Positions 1-12,245 of a stretch of 64,000 bases of DNA are shown piece by piece. The notes below the pieces were generated by a model. It was not told where the DNA came from. It searched no databases and was given only the letters and a program-made list of their open reading frames with translations. The position numbers and the translations under genes were made by a program. Source of the DNA: Platynereis dumerilii (Eukaryota; Annelida; Polychaeta; Phyllodocida; Nereididae); NCBI GenBank assembly GCA_026936325.1, contig JAPTHN010000003.1:103273360-103337359 (forward strand), in the 5' to 3' direction. Positions within the stretch are counted from its first letter, which is position 1, and every line of letters starts with the position of its first letter.

Positions 1-298
1 CCAGCACGCTACCACTAGAGTGGGGTACTAAAAGTCCGCATGAAATTCAAGGGGGGTATCGAATTTTGACGGGAAGTTCTGGCAAAACTCCCACCCCCCC
101 AGTCATAAATTCTGAATGTTCCCTAACTGTCCTTTGAGGATAAGTAGTCTGTTTGATTCAGTTATAGTTCATTGAAGCATCTATCAACCAGTGCAGGTGT
201 CAAAGCCAAACAAGCTAAACGTACATAATCCATGTGTCAATGCATTTGGTCAGTTTCTTGAAATATGTGCTTGTAATATACAAAGTTATGCAACTAAA

Positions 299-371
299 TC
301 TGTGACATCACGGTTTTGAGATAAAGCAAAGTACAAATTTGAAAAACACACAGCTATGAAAACGATAATAA
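299..371 (+). repeat. End fragment of a dispersed inverted-repeat element
   Basis: This stretch matches, in inverted orientation, the left end of the short element at 41544-43000, ending in AGCTATGAAAACGATAATAA. It includes a CTGTGACATCACGG segment that is also seen there. Only one end is recognisable here. The other end was not found in bases 1-298, in which I see nothing else. Confidence 0.55.
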
Positions 372-558
372 TTGCACACCTGCTTAAATTGAATTTCGAA
401 TCAATTGGACTGAAGCTTGCCCAAAAATATGTATGTGCTCTTGCATCCCATCTAATTACATGAAAGCGGCACAATGCTCTGCACAGATGAAGGCATTAGA
501 ACTATATTTAAATATTTCTCGCTTTTCTGGTGTGGTTAGTAATGGGAGGCACTCATGG

Positions 559-636
559 AAGATGGCGGCTGTTATTTCGGTGAAAAACTTTTTCAGAAAA
601 GACCTTGAAAAATTGAGATCTAGCCAGATTGCATAA
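559..636 (+). other. YY1-like AAGATGGCGGC motif with a short open frame
   Basis: A perfect AAGATGGCGGC (559-569) carries an ATG that opens a 24-codon frame beginning MAAVISVKNFFRK and ending at TAA. In animals this motif often marks the start of TATA-less genes. No downstream exon with a convincing splice site was found, so a gene start is only a possibility. The rest of 640-1320 shows no gene. Confidence 0.2.
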
Positions 637-1321
637 GCAAAGTAATCTCAGAATCATTTTGGTTGCACTCAAGAAGTATTCTAGAAAAGCAGAATTATGT
701 CTAAAGTCATCAATATTTCCATGCTCGAGGTCAGAATATTGAAATGGTATGCATGAGTCAATTTCAAGACATTTGGTTACATGATATTATTCAGAAAAAC
801 AAAATGTCTGACTTCCTTCCTTGTTTCATCGATCACAGCAAATCCCACAGCTTGCCAATTATGTGCCTTCTGTTTCTGAGGTGGCCTCAGGGTGCCCCTG
901 AGACAACAACAGCACAAGGTTTATGAGAAACCCTTATCCCATCAGAAGGATAAGGGTTATTGACCTAAATTCAAATGTTGCTGCCTGTCACTTTCAATGA
1001 GCAGTTTCTTATCAAGTTGATCGCCTAGAAAGAAAGAAATATTTGGCAAGTCAAAAAAAATTAGTCAACTAATTCATTCACAAGAAAAGCTTAATGAACA
1101 TGAAATTATTCTTGAATTCCTCGAGTTTCAAAAAGGTGATCTGTTATTCTGATAAAACGATATTCAAATTGCTTACTGCTTTTTTATACTGTATTAGTCC
1201 TCAGACAAGCAGTCATTCTTAATTCTGTTTGGCGGTGGCTTGTGAGATTCTACTCTTTGTTTCCTTCAGTGAACTCGCAAGAGCAGAATGGGAACTTCTG
1301 AAGTCAGGAAGGACACATTTA

Positions 1322-2195
1322 GGTTGTGTTTGTTTCAGGTGATCTGAGTGATCCAGATCCAGTTCTGTGGATCTGTGATCTAGATCCAGATTATTATTGT
1401 TATTATTATTATTCATTTATTTAGCGCTACACTTTGTTATAGGAAAGCATTCTGGTGCGCTTTACATAAAAGGATAAAAACTAGCTAGGCCGCATTGGCT
1501 GCCTCCTAGTATAATCATTAAAATTGGAAAGGGCAGTAATGGGATGAGAATTTAAAAACAATTAGCCATTAGGTTGGCCGTGGTTGCTGCCTCCTAATGG
1601 GGATAAAAAGGGGTGATGGATGATTTAAGTGACTTTATTTGAAATTTGATTTGATAAAATCTTATGAAGAACTTCCATGTTGACCAAAAGCACGTTTGAA
1701 TAGTTCCGTCTTCAAGCAGCGTTTAAAAACTTCCAATGAGGTCGATTCCTGAATGCCTGTAGGTAGGGAATTCCACAAGTTAGGTCCATAAACACTGAAG
1801 GCTCTCGCCGCAAAAGTCGATCTCTTAACAAATGGAACCTCCAGAGTGACTCCACTTCTGCTTGCTCTTGTGTTTCTTGCATAGGACTTGATCTTCAGCC
1901 GTGATGATAAATATAATGGTGCCATATTATTTAGGCATTTGTAGACCATGCATAGGATTTTAAAGTCTATCCGGATCAGTGCTGAAAAAAATGTGGATCT
2001 GTGAATCCAGATCAGGATTCTTGTTTGTTTCAGACAGATCCAGATGATCTGGATCTGGATCCATGGATCCTAAAATTTTCACTGCCAGATCCCAAAGGAT
2101 CCGGATCTGGATCACTGATCTATGGATCCTTCTCCAGAGCAGGGTTCAGATCAGATGGATCCAGATCTTTCAGATCAGCTGAAACAAACAGGCCC
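1322..2195. mobile_element. Harbinger-like non-autonomous DNA element, GATC-rich, carrying a LINE fragment
   Basis: The ends are inverted copies of each other: GTGTTTGTTTCAG near the left end and CTGAAACAAACAGGCCC at the right. TTA directly flanks both ends (1319-1321 and 2196-2198). A 3-bp TTA/TAA target with G-rich termini is typical of PIF/Harbinger elements. The body is unusually full of GGATCC, AGATC and GATCC words. It encodes no transposase. A LINE fragment at about 1390-1990 interrupts it, so the original element was only about 280 bp. Confidence 0.7.
1390..1990 (-). mobile_element. 5'-truncated LINE, C-terminal end of reverse transcriptase ORF plus 3' end
   Basis: On the minus strand an open frame of 95 codons (1949-1662) reads MVYKCLNNMAPLYLSSRL, then a VYGPNLWNSLP segment and FKRCLKTELFKRAF, the usual C-terminus of CR1/L2/Rex1-type LINE ORF2 proteins. 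The 3' end includes a TAGCGCTAAATAAATGAAT-like stretch and an AAT microsatellite tail (1390-1415). Similar direct repeats, GTGGATCTGTGA at 1367-1378 and 1993-2004, lie on both sides and probably represent the target duplication. Confidence 0.8.
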
Positions 2196-2198
2196 TTA

Positions 2199-2753
2199 GT
2201 TAGTTGCCTTGACGTCACAGTTGTCTTGACGTCACAAAACCAATATTTTAAGCCACTGGTGCACGCTGTTGTTACATCTTTAAAACTGACCTATTTCTGA
2301 CTGTCAGCAACGATGCAATTTTTGCCTAATCCTGACAGCAGATACATACCACTGATTGTGTTGTTTCTCACCCCATGAGAGGTAGACAAAGATTGTGTCA
2401 GAGATTGTTCCCACATGTTTTTAAGTTGCTGTTGACAGTGTGTTGAAAAAAAATGCTATTGCCAATATCAATCATTTTGACCTTTATCATAAGAAGCCCG
2501 CATTGTATTTACATGTTATTACTATTTTCATCCTGCACAATGGCATTTCCCTTTGATTCCATAACTTGATGATAACTAAATTGTAAGGTATTTGATGTGA
2601 ATCCAGTGAAGGTTTCTTCAATGCTCATCTAGATAAATATAAGAGGGAGATAAGAGTCATCATTTACATTATGCATTCCTTCTATCAAGTTCAGAGTGCC
2701 AGACAAATAACCATGTTGTTATTTTTTAGATTGAAAAAAAATCAGTACAAAAA
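2199..2753. other. Non-coding stretch, no gene seen
   Basis: There is no supported gene. Two close TGACGTCAC words (2209-2237, CRE-like palindromes) are the only notable sites. Confidence 0.5.
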
Positions 2754-2918
2754 TTATCCTATGTAATAAAGGTTTTGAGAGTATCCAGAATATCCGGGAC
2801 CTCCAATTCCAGGATATCCGTGGCTTCTGACTCCAGAATATCCGCGACCTCCGTCTCCAGTGCCTGGGACTCCATCCCTGTCATAGGTGCCTGAGCTGGC
2901 TCCAACTGCTACAGCCTT
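2754..2918 (-). pseudogene. Copy A: 3' half of exon 2 of the secreted GHGYSG family
   Basis: On the minus strand this reads KAVAVGASSGTYDRDG, then VPGTGDGGRGYSG and further GYSG-type repeats, ending SGYSQNLYYIG and a TAA (2756-2754). It is the exon 2 tail of the local secreted-protein family, in frame and without an internal stop. Homology stops abruptly at 2918. The ARERKVNYYNGG part, the intron and the signal-peptide exon are absent upstream, so I call it a truncated fragment. Its tail belongs to the same class as copies B and D (aromatic, asparagine-containing end). Transcription is not supported by any nearby promoter. Confidence 0.75.
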
Positions 2919-5345
2919 GAATTTTTTTTTGGGTTAGTATGATGGAATTAAGGAGACCACCGATCATTAACCACAGCTAGGCATATTAAACATCAGAGAG
3001 TTAAGGAAGTTATCAAAAAAGGGGATTGTGAAAATCGAAAAGTTTAATACCAGCGGCTACGGAAGAATATTTTAATTTGATTATATGGACAAAGATGACT
3101 GTTTTAAAGACCTCCGTAGTAAAAGCAACCAAAGATGCACTGAAAAATTGGTCTTCTTGTGATACCCATTTAGAAATAGCTGGGTTACCAAATCATATTA
3201 CCACTGCAAGATCATTTGGTCTCCAAGTCACTGTGTCAAAAAATTTCCATTTTCAGGTGTTAAACCAAACCAAATCAAATTTCCACAAACCCAACAACAC
3301 TAATGATTGGAAGACAGCACCCTGAATTCCTTTTGAGGCTGTACACTCTTTTAGGATGCTGAAAGGTATTAGTGTCACCACTTAGGAACCTCATACCACT
3401 TAATTCTGTTACGCACTCCCTAATGCAAGTATCTCGAACACAATCTAGTAGTGCTGCATTGGACCCCTGGGTAGGCTATTAACTGAAATTAAGAATCATT
3501 ACCCATGTCCAAGCAAACATGAGATTGTGATTCGGGACGAGGGATGTGATGTGTAACACCACAATTATTAGCAAATCATACACGGAGAAGGTCGAGATGT
3601 GTGTGAAAAAGGCTTGTTAACATTCTCAATTTTAATATGTGGAGGTCATGAACATTTTATGCACATGGTAAAGATGGAAGTATAGGCTTACATGACTTCC
3701 GTATTGAAAGCAACGATCTACTTTGGACATAATAGCATCAATCTTTGCTAATGTTATTTGTTGTAAAATTCAAATTTAAATAAAATGTTGTGTCTTGTAT
3801 CTATCTTGTATCTGCTATCAACCCAAGCTAACATTGTATGTGTCACCAAGGAATTAGGAAACGGTACACATTTACCATGTAAAAGTGGAGATACTGGCAC
3901 CACAGTGGCAATTTCCTCCGATTATTTTGGCCCGATGTATCTATTCTTGGTTTATTTGCTTAAAGGATTTAAGAGCTGTGATGCAATATATATCTGTGAC
4001 AAGATGCATATATACACTGAAGACCTACATATCATTCAGAGTCACTTTTCCATAACCAAAGGAATAGTTGAGAATTTCGTGTTCCTTTGAACCTTTTCTA
4101 TTTTTTGTGATAACCATTATACAAGAGCCACAAGCATGACCTGGGTATTGGTCTGTTTCAGCCACTGGAATCTGGAGAGTCCTTTCCTAGTGAATTATTG
4201 ATTTTTTCTCCTTTAAAGTGGTAATTAGGGACTTGTTGATGAACCTAAGCCACTGATTATGTGCACTGGAATTTGGCACTAAATGCTAATTAACACAAGC
4301 AATTGAGCGATACATCAAGAGTTAAAGCATCGACCCTTCAAATAATGTGAACAAAGGCAAGGTGAATGTGTGGAATGATCCAGGGTGTGTTTGCCCAATT
4401 TTCTTAAAATTAATCGTCTAATTGCAAGAAATTGTCTGTTAAGACTTGACATAAAAATTATTTCTCCGTTGAACGACAAGGAGCCCTGCTGCACTACAGA
4501 GCAAGTAACATCTGAAAAAGTGTTTAGAATGCAAACCAAAATCTTGTCAAGTAGATCATAATAATGAAAAATCCCTTGCTCCCACAATTTGTGTAAGCAG
4601 TGTATATTACACAACAGTTGAAAAGAATGGTTGTCTCAGTCAATGTTTGAAAAATAGTTTGGCCTTTCATGGTGCCAGCGCTTTTTTGTCAGATGAACTC
4701 AAATGCTTTTCGGAAAATTTTCTTAGGTTAAGTCCTTTTGTGGCTCTAATTGGTGAATGGCATGATCGAAGTTCTAGAGGGAGCTACAGAGTAGAGTTTG
4801 TACCAGAAGCTGTTGTTCGCATACCATCTTGATAACAGATGACGTAAATTGTTAAAGCATTCCTTGGTGTGGAAAGCTCAGTTGAAGTCGCAACATTCGT
4901 TTAAGAAGCAGCAAAACATAATTTTAGTTGTGCTCAGTGTAGCAACTTTAAGCAGTTTTTCATAAGTGTGAATTAATAGCAAGATGCAAGAACTCTTCAA
5001 AAAGCAACACACACTGAGTTTCTTTCAGACTGGCAATTTGTGGTAAAAGTCAGCGGGTCGTAAGTACCAAATCAGCAATTTTACAGGAGGAGGTTTCTTA
5101 TGATAATGATTTATGAAGTTAATGCTTTGATTTGTGAGAAATATCTTTAATATATGTGACTTCTTTTTTCATCCTATAGACCAACCACAGAAAAATTTCT
5201 CCCAGAGGAAACAATTATTTGGCTTACTCAAACTGGCCTCAATAGCTGTCTATGAAGAAGCAAAGTTTATACTCTTTACCAATTCGGCAACCGATTCCAA
5301 GAGAACATGTTTGAATAAAAATTATCAATGTCCGAGTAAAATCTA
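2919..5345. other. Intergenic stretch; no gene recognised
   Basis: Short open frames occur here (for example 3077-3325 and 3785-4090), but none has a recognisable domain or splice context. Bases about 5170-5350 are homologous to 13860-13960 plus 14100-14150 and mark the 3' edge of the alpha duplication unit. Confidence 0.45.
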
Positions 5346-5380
5346 TTTATTAAATCTCTGAACTTAATTTATTGTTCATA

Positions 5381-5804
5381 TTATCCAACAAAGTAGGCAT
5401 TTGGAGAGTATCGTAAATATCCATGACTTTGGACTCCAGAATATCCTTGACCTGCAAGTCCTGAATATCCATGACCCCTAAATCCAGTGCCTGGGACCCC
5501 ATCCCTGTCATAGGTGCCTGAGCTGGCTCCAACTGCTACAGCCTTGTAGTTGACATTGGCCTGACGTCCTCCATTGTAATAGTTCACTTTGCGCTCCCTG
5601 GCACTATAATAAATGTCAATTGTCACATATTAAATTCTCTTTACACAACAATAAACCATTGTTGTTATAAGACAATGACACTTACAAGTTCTGGGGCTTG
5701 TCAAATCCATAGTCCCTGTATCCACCATAGCCATGGCTATGATGAGAAAAGCTGGCAGACACAGCCGCCACAATGCAGAAGAGGAGAGCAATGGCAAATT
5801 TCAT
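5381..5804 (-). CDS. Copy B: small secreted Gly/Tyr-rich protein, two exons
   Basis: Exon 1 is 5804-5686 and exon 2 is 5603-5381; the 82-bp intron has a GTAAGT donor and a phase-2 junction. The predicted product is 113 aa. It starts with signal peptide MKFAIALLFCIVAAVSA, then a His/Gly/Tyr linker, YGFDKPQN, ARERKVNYYNGG, KAVAVGASSGTYDRDG and three GHGYSG-like repeats, ending RYSPNAYFVG. A TATATATA (5863-5870) lies about 60 bp upstream of the ATG, and an AATAAA (complement of 5346-5351) follows the stop. It is head-to-head with copy C. The function is unknown to me: the signal peptide implies secretion, and the glycine/tyrosine repeats suggest a matrix, mucus or cuticle-like peptide, which is inference only. 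No cysteines lie outside the signal. Confidence 0.88.
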
Positions 5805-5862
5805 CTTGAGGTGTGTTGACCAACTCAGCTCGATTCTCAATGATGATGATTAGATCACTCAG

Positions 5863-5870
5863 TATATATA
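5863..5870 (-). promoter_or_regulatory. TATA box of copy B
   Basis: TATATATA about 60 bp before the ATG. The same spacing occurs at every intact copy, and the surrounding AGTATATATACT is shared with copies D and F. Confidence 0.7.
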
Positions 5871-6962
5871 CTATGCCAGCCTTAAGAGGCATTTCATTGT
5901 TTGTACATGTAGGTATATAACCATGACTTCCCATTTTCTTTAGTACAATTGTTTAAGTGATTGTCATGGGGACATGTCTAATGGTGTGAAATGTCATATA
6001 CACGTATGTGATGGTCTTTCACATCTGATTTCTCACTCCCGTTTTCATTGTCAACTGGAACCAGGGACATGGCTACAAATATGTTGTTTGTTTTTTATTC
6101 TAGCATGTTTTTAACAGACTAATTTTGGCCACACCTGATCAAATTTAAGGCAAGGACATGTCATTACTTCATGTGAAAGTATAAATACCAGGTGACCTGG
6201 TCATCATGATTCAGTTTCTGTAGAGGTCGACCTCTCACCCTATTTCAATAACTTTTCACTTGTTCTTTTATCATTAACACTGAATCAAAGTGGATGGCAT
6301 GATGATGTACAAATTAGCAATTGACATGTTTAGGGCCTGATTGCTGGGTGCAGAATCATTAAGGCATTTTTCTGTTTATTTTCCATAGATATTATTATTA
6401 CATATTGTATGTCATTCTTATATCAAATTAACACAACTGGCATACTGACACATAATATTGTCCCAAATGTCACTGTAAAATATTCCTTGGAAAGTCTTTA
6501 ACACAAAACACTGTCAAAAGTGTTGCGTAAAAGTAGGTATACAATTTTCTGTAACATTCAGGTTTTAGCTGTTAAGTTACAGAGTGTTTTTTTTTTTTGC
6601 ACCACAACAAGAAACTGTTTCATGACCAAAGATGGTGAAGTCTTATCAAGCAGGGACCACTGTATAAACACAGCTCTTTTACAGATTGGCTGCCTGATGT
6701 TATATGCACTTGCTTGTTAGGAAGACCTCCATTGATACAGCATCATGAGGTCAGTGAAGCCAGCACAACAGTGCAAGGGTTAACAAGGTCAAATACATCT
6801 GTCAGTACCAGAACACTCCTCTCACAAAATGTCGTTGCATAGAAGCATGCTGTTATAAACTAGACATGAACATATGTTGTTTTTTTTTATACTTCATATA
6901 TATATACACACATAAAAAGTTCTTTTGTCTATAAAAATTTCAATCTCATATTTGTAGATGAC
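5871..6962. promoter_or_regulatory. Head-to-head intergenic region of alpha unit 1 with a conserved core
   Basis: This DNA separates divergent copies B and C and is homologous to 16799-17600 and 23021-23800. Its best-conserved part (6120-6240) holds TATAAATA (6180-6187), the odd palindrome ACCAGGTGACCTGGT (6187-6201) and the perfect palindrome GAGGTCGACCTC (6223-6234). This looks like a shared regulatory core, or a third promoter pointing right, but no open frame follows it. An E-box CAGGTG sits inside the first palindrome. Confidence 0.45.
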
Positions 6963-6970
6963 TATATATA
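6963..6970 (+). promoter_or_regulatory. TATA box of copy C
   Basis: TATATATA 60 bp upstream of the copy C ATG, the same arrangement as on the minus-strand paralogues. Confidence 0.7.
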
Positions 6971-7029
6971 CCCACTGACCAAACATTATCACCCATCACT
7001 CAGTCTGTTTATCAACACACATCTCCAAG

Positions 7030-7459
7030 ATGAAGTTTGTCATTGCTCTCCTCTTCTGCTTAATGGCTGCAGTGTATGGCTCACTAAGGTTTGACAATAA
7101 CAGGGATTATGGATTTGACAAGCCCCAGAATTTGTGAGTAAGCCTTGATAATGCAAGGAGTGTAACATTGATGATAATGCAGTGATACAGGTATCTTTTT
7201 ATTTGATAAACTTCTTTTGTATTGCAGTGCCCGGGAACGCAAAGTGAACTATTACAATGGAGGACGGCAGGCCTATGTCAACTACAAGGCCGTAGCAGTT
7301 GGAGCCAGCTCAGGCACCTTCGAAATAGATGGAGTCCCAGGTACTGGAGTCGGAGGTCATGGGTATACTGGTGATGGATATGCTGGTTACCAACATGCAG
7401 GACAAAAGTTCAAACCTGGAGGATTTTCTCAAGGAGTCAATGCTTACAGACGAGGATAA
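7030..7459 (+). CDS. Copy C: small secreted Gly/Tyr-rich protein, two exons
   Basis: Exon 1 is 7030-7133 and exon 2 is 7228-7459; the intron has a GTGAGT donor and a TTGCAG acceptor, phase 2. The product is 111 aa: signal peptide MKFVIALLFCLMAAVYG, then NRDYGFDKPQN, ARERKVNYYNGG, VGASSGTFEIDG, VPGTGVGGHGYTG and the tail AGQKFKPGGFSQGVNAYRRG. This tail class (KF..GGF..GVN.Y) differs from that of its partner copy B. AATAAA lies at 7497-7502. This is the only intact plus-strand member; its counterparts in the other two alpha units (copies E and G) are pseudogenes. The function is not known to me. Confidence 0.88.
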
Positions 7460-7694
7460 TAAAAAGGTTGCTTTTATAGATACATTTGAGAAGAGTAATA
7501 AAGTATAGAGGACATGTTTGTGTGTTTGGTATAATTCAACCTAACCAAAAAGGCTAAGGGGATTTTCTGAATATCATCAAGGCAAGTATTCCTGCAGAGG
7601 ACATTGTAATTGACTATCATAGAAATGCAGGACATGGCACGTCATGTTTTGTGTTCCATACATGTTGGAGTTACGAGAAGTGTGTATTATGCCT

Positions 7695-8062
7695 TAAAAC
7701 CTTCAATCCTTCAATTGAAGGTTTAAAATCCTTCAATGGTGAGCTGAGGAGGCGTTGCCTATACCAGTTTTGTGCAGGTCTCGTGATCGAGCGGGTGCAA
7801 GTGCGGTGCGGCTAAAAACGTGCAGGCTAAAAACATAGTTCTTTACATTATCTTCTTAACTCACGCTGGTATACCTGCCGTAATACCCAGTAGCAAAACG
7901 TGCTGCTGCATTTTGTACCCCTTCTATGAGTTTAACATGCTTTTTGGTGTACGGAGACCATGCACAAGACGCATATTCTAACTGTGGCTTGACTAAAGTT
8001 AGGTAAGCCAAAGCTTTAATTTCCTGAGAACAGGAGTGTAAATTCATCCAGTTACTTTGCCA
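7695..8062 (-). mobile_element. LINE fragment inserted in alpha unit 1
   Basis: The paralogous segments near 18030 lack this block, so it is an insertion. The minus strand at 8047-7856 reads QEIKALAYLTLVKPQLEYAS and then CAWSPYTKKHVKLIEGVQNAAARF in separate parts, the conserved LVKP.LEYAS...P.T......E.VQ..AARF signature of the LINE ORF2 C-terminal region. Only about 60 codons remain. The start of the block carries the short inverted repeat AACCTTCAAT...ATTGAAGGTT (about 7698-7722). Confidence 0.75.
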
Positions 8063-11000
8063 GGAAAAAGCAACGTTATTAACTCCATTGACACATGGTT
8101 TTACACTGGAGGGCCAGAGCAGAAATTACAGATTGTCTGGAAAGGTATAAGATGGTGTGATACATGGACAATAAGGAAAAGCCAGAATTCCCTTCGGATC
8201 CTACTGCTGAATAAACCCTAATCTTACAAGTCTAAAATTCATATTACCCAGCCAAATAATTGTTTCAAAGGTAAAACAAATTATGTCAAGAAAAATTCCA
8301 TTAGATGTTGAGAATTGAGGCTTAAAATTGTTAATCTAAACCAGTACAATAAGTAAAATAAGTAAGTACCATTACTTTTCAATAAAATAAGGTTTATGCT
8401 CTTTATATTTATGACGATTTTGATTCGTATGCAACTGCTTGGCAACCAAAAAACATTGGCAGCCATTTGCATTTCGCATTGTTGAAATGTCATCCTTTTG
8501 GACCCCATATTTCTTCTTTTCATCGGATGAGTATCCTTGCTACCATAATCAGTTTGGTTGAGGAATTTTAGAATTGATCCGACAGCAAAATATCTCACAT
8601 TTCACTTACTTTCCTGTAGCGCTGTATTCCTAACAAGACACAATCATTGTAGTACTATCGACATTCATGTGAAGAAAAATAAAAGAGATACAAGGAAAAA
8701 GAGTATTTATCTTGCTGCTGCATTGCTAAATTTATGAGACACTTTAATTTCTAAGCTTTTCAGTTAAGTAAAGAATCATTGCATGAGCTCATCATGTGAG
8801 AAAGCAATTGGAAAGTTTGAAAGCCACAGAAGGAGAAAAATAGCCGGGTTAAAAACAACACTTCAGTTGCATATATGGAAATTAAACGGCTGTCAAAATA
8901 ATAAGGAAGAATATTTTTTAAACTCTTCGAGGAATTACCACCCGATTATTTCACAACAAAAGCAGAGGCTAGGCCTACTGATACTAGTTGAATAAATGTG
9001 GTTGTAATAATGCCCCAAAGCCCTAAGACTGAGCTTGTTCGTAGCAAGATAAATAGTCAAGGGTAACTCCTGTCTCTAACCTATGAATGACCTGTCACTG
9101 ACTTGTCATACATGGCGTCAAGTACTGAGCATGAGAAATGAAGCTATTGGTGCTCCCTTACACCTAGAGTGTCTCTGTCTGTCTGTGCAGCTTCCTAAGA
9201 AGAATCATTTTGAAGGTCACAGTGACGAAAGCCAGTGTTGCTGCTACACAGGATTTAGACAAATGTTATTCATTTTTAAATCAAGCAGCACATCAATTAT
9301 TGCAAAGGTTTCCACCCATCATGGCAATGAAATATCATGCCCTAAAGACTCTCACACAATGTCAGTTTCTTTGTACAACAAAGCAATGTCTTATATCATT
9401 TCTCTTTAATTGTGTAACAGTCTAAGCTGACAAATTATGTATCGTTTCACAAATTTAGCACTCTATGCTATAGTATACTCAATACATTACCAGATGGTTT
9501 ACAAGATTGCTCTGCACTGTAGCAATTCCTCCAATATAATGTCACTGCATATATATCCTCTATAGTCTTTCTTTTAACAAAGGCTATAAGATTGTAATCA
9601 TTTTCAATGCATTGCCTATGATTAATTGGTCTTTCGCAAGTTTTGTCAAACTTCTTTTGACAACTTTCTCACATGAAATATGAAGATTTACTTGTTGCGT
9701 GATCTTGGAGTTGAAGGTGTAAAGTGTCAGATTTATGTGCTAAAGAAAGACATCTCAACAAAGAAAAGTGAAAAAAGCTTGTGAATGGAATTCTAGCTTC
9801 ATGAATAAATGCATCAGTACGAATTCTCCCCAGGTGATGGTTTTGAAAAGCGATTGATGATATGGCACAGAGGGGAGTTTTAAAATAAATATGCCTCTCA
9901 CTGAAGCATGAGATTTATATTAGAGTAGACTTTACATTAAAGCCAATTACAGTCAAATTCACAATAAATCAAAGCAATGAATGTATTGCAAGTAGTTCTG
10001 CTCCTATCAGATTCAACTTGTAATCAATGAAGAAGATGAAAATATTTTAATCAATTTATTCTTGAAGATAACCATTTAGAACTAAAGACATAAAGTGCCT
10101 TTTTTTCCCTTTGATGACATAAATATAGTTTAACTTATCATTGTTCCAGCGTGAAGCAAGTTGTTTGGTCAAAACCCAACTCTGCATAACCAGGAGCTGC
10201 TTCTTTTCTGGTGTCAGTGATGGTCAAAGGAATAACTGGGCAAATACCACACCTTATTCCCTTTTGATGATATGTCTTCTTCTCTCTCATTTCCCATTTA
10301 CTGTTATGACCTTCAGAAAATGTTTTCATATCCTCATTTGCCTTTCTACTCCAAGTGAAGTTGTTTACCAGGCTTAATTTACCAACCTCAAAGGAGGCAA
10401 TTATGTGTGTCTAAGGGAGGGCATGTCTCTAAAGTGGATTTTGAGAACTTTCAACCCTGGATTAATTTTTTTGTGAGAGTTATCAAATTGACACCTTTAC
10501 ATGGTTTATAATGCCAGAAATGATTAGTCTCTATGAAATGCATTCTTAAATTGGTAACTGGTGTACGGTAAGTTGCAGCTCAATCTTAACTTAATAAATA
10601 ACAAGTTTCTCGTTTTTGTAAAGATGACAACCCAACATGCACTGCCAGAGGTTTGCTATGTACAGCAAAGGCAATGTCTTGCTCCATTAATCGTTTTAAC
10701 AGCCTCACTTTACCATGCAATTATGCATCCCCAGGCTGCTGTTATTGCCCAAGGGTGCATCCAAGACACAGCATAAATTGTTTAGGAGAACCCTAAGAAG
10801 AGTAAGGGTCAATAACCTAAATTGCATTTGTGACGCAGATGCAGTTACCCCAAAATCAAACAAAGACATTGCAAAATCAAACAAAGACATTGCAAAACCA
10901 ATTTAAGATACAGTGTAATTATGCAGCATTGCTACTCTGTCATACATGGTCAAACATAAAACAATTTTCATGCATAAAACATTTCTAAAAGAAATCCAAT

Positions 11001-12245
11001 ACTTGGATTGAGCTTATCACACAAACTTCTTTTTTGAAAAGTCAAGAAAATTTGATGATAACATTTTAATATTAGTTTTGCATATTTTTCAAACAGTCCT
11101 ATAGGGGTTCTTGCTGGGGAAAAATAGGAGAGACTTTGGTGAAAGGTCAAATGTTGTGAAATAAGTGTGATCTCACGGCACTGTATGGCAGAAAACGGTG
11201 ATACCTTTGAATTTGCTTAAAATGGTGTTAACTCAGCAATTGAGGCTTAAAAATTCTGTAAATATGTTTTATTTGTTCAATATTACATAGAAGAAAAAGA
11301 AACATTTTCAAATGATTTTTAATGAATCCTTACTAATACGCCAGGCCTCACAAAAACTGAATAAATTTTAAATGACCATCCTGGATAACTATGAAGAATT
11401 GATTGACCTTTCAAAAGAATGATTACAACACACTCATTACCTGTACTTGTCCTGCAAGAGAGGTGACATTTAATTAAAACTTGACCAACTTCACAAAATA
11501 CTTGCATGGTTTCTGTTTCATAATAAAGAGATATTGTTTTCCCTACAAAATTGTTTTCAGGACAGTGGTTTGATGAAATGATAATGTAAATTACCTTATT
11601 TCAAAAAACAGAAATGACGGCTTTACATATATATAACATAATTGAGTACAAACAATGGATGATGACGTCAAATAACCGAAGTGAGTCAGAAACCCCTCTA
11701 CATTTTTTGTGACTTTTCGTTGACTTCCTCTTATTATCATTATGGAAAGCTGTTTGATAAAGTAAGTTTAGCTTAGCATAATTTTATGGGGGCACATTGC
11801 ACTGATCTTGACTGGATTAGAAGTTGTTTACCTTAACATTCTACCTGGGGGAAAAACAAATCATTGCTTATAAATTAATCATAACTTTTCAGCACTTCAT
11901 TCGATATTGAGACTTCCTCGATCCTTTATCAAATTACTGTTGCAAGCCTTCAAGCTCCTTTGTAGATACCAAGAGTTCTCTTTTTGAACCGAGCTTGTGA
12001 GAGTTTCTGTCATCCTTTCATATGCCCAGGGCCATTGGCTTGCTGTGATAAAGGAGAGCTCCAAAATTGTTGATCGCATTTGTTTTCTAATTCTTTGTTA
12101 AATTCCTCTTTTTGCCACTGGCTGACACTAAAATTGCTTTTTATGGGTATGGTCTAACTTAAATTTCTCTTCTCCTATGGAAAAAATACTCATCCTAAAA
12201 GTCGTATGTATGCTTATACATTTCATCAAATGACAATGATTATAG
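8063..12245. repeat. Non-coding part of alpha unit 1 (segmental duplication)
   Basis: Long stretches match 20230-21730 and 28980-32950 at high identity, in the same order and orientation. Examples are CCTGTCTCTAACCTATGAATG (split here as CCTGTCTCTAACC and CTATGAATG) near 9068, 20744 and 29616, and the AACCAGGAGCTGCTTCTTTT segment near 10189 and 30740. Small open frames around 9083-9425 are present in several copies, but two frames are open at once and they are disrupted in the 29.6-kb copy, so I do not call a gene. Confidence 0.7.

Noticed and set aside
5486-5626. Alternative in-frame starts upstream of exon 2 in family genes (for example MTIDIYYSARERK)
   Set aside because: These extra residues are translated intron; the conserved AG acceptor and the signal-peptide exon define the true structure.
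9083-9425. Overlapping open frames of 70-108 codons, similar at 20845-21105 and 29630-29896
   Set aside because: Two frames are open at once, no domain or splice context is seen, and the third copy is frame-shifted. Similarity is explained by the segmental duplication.
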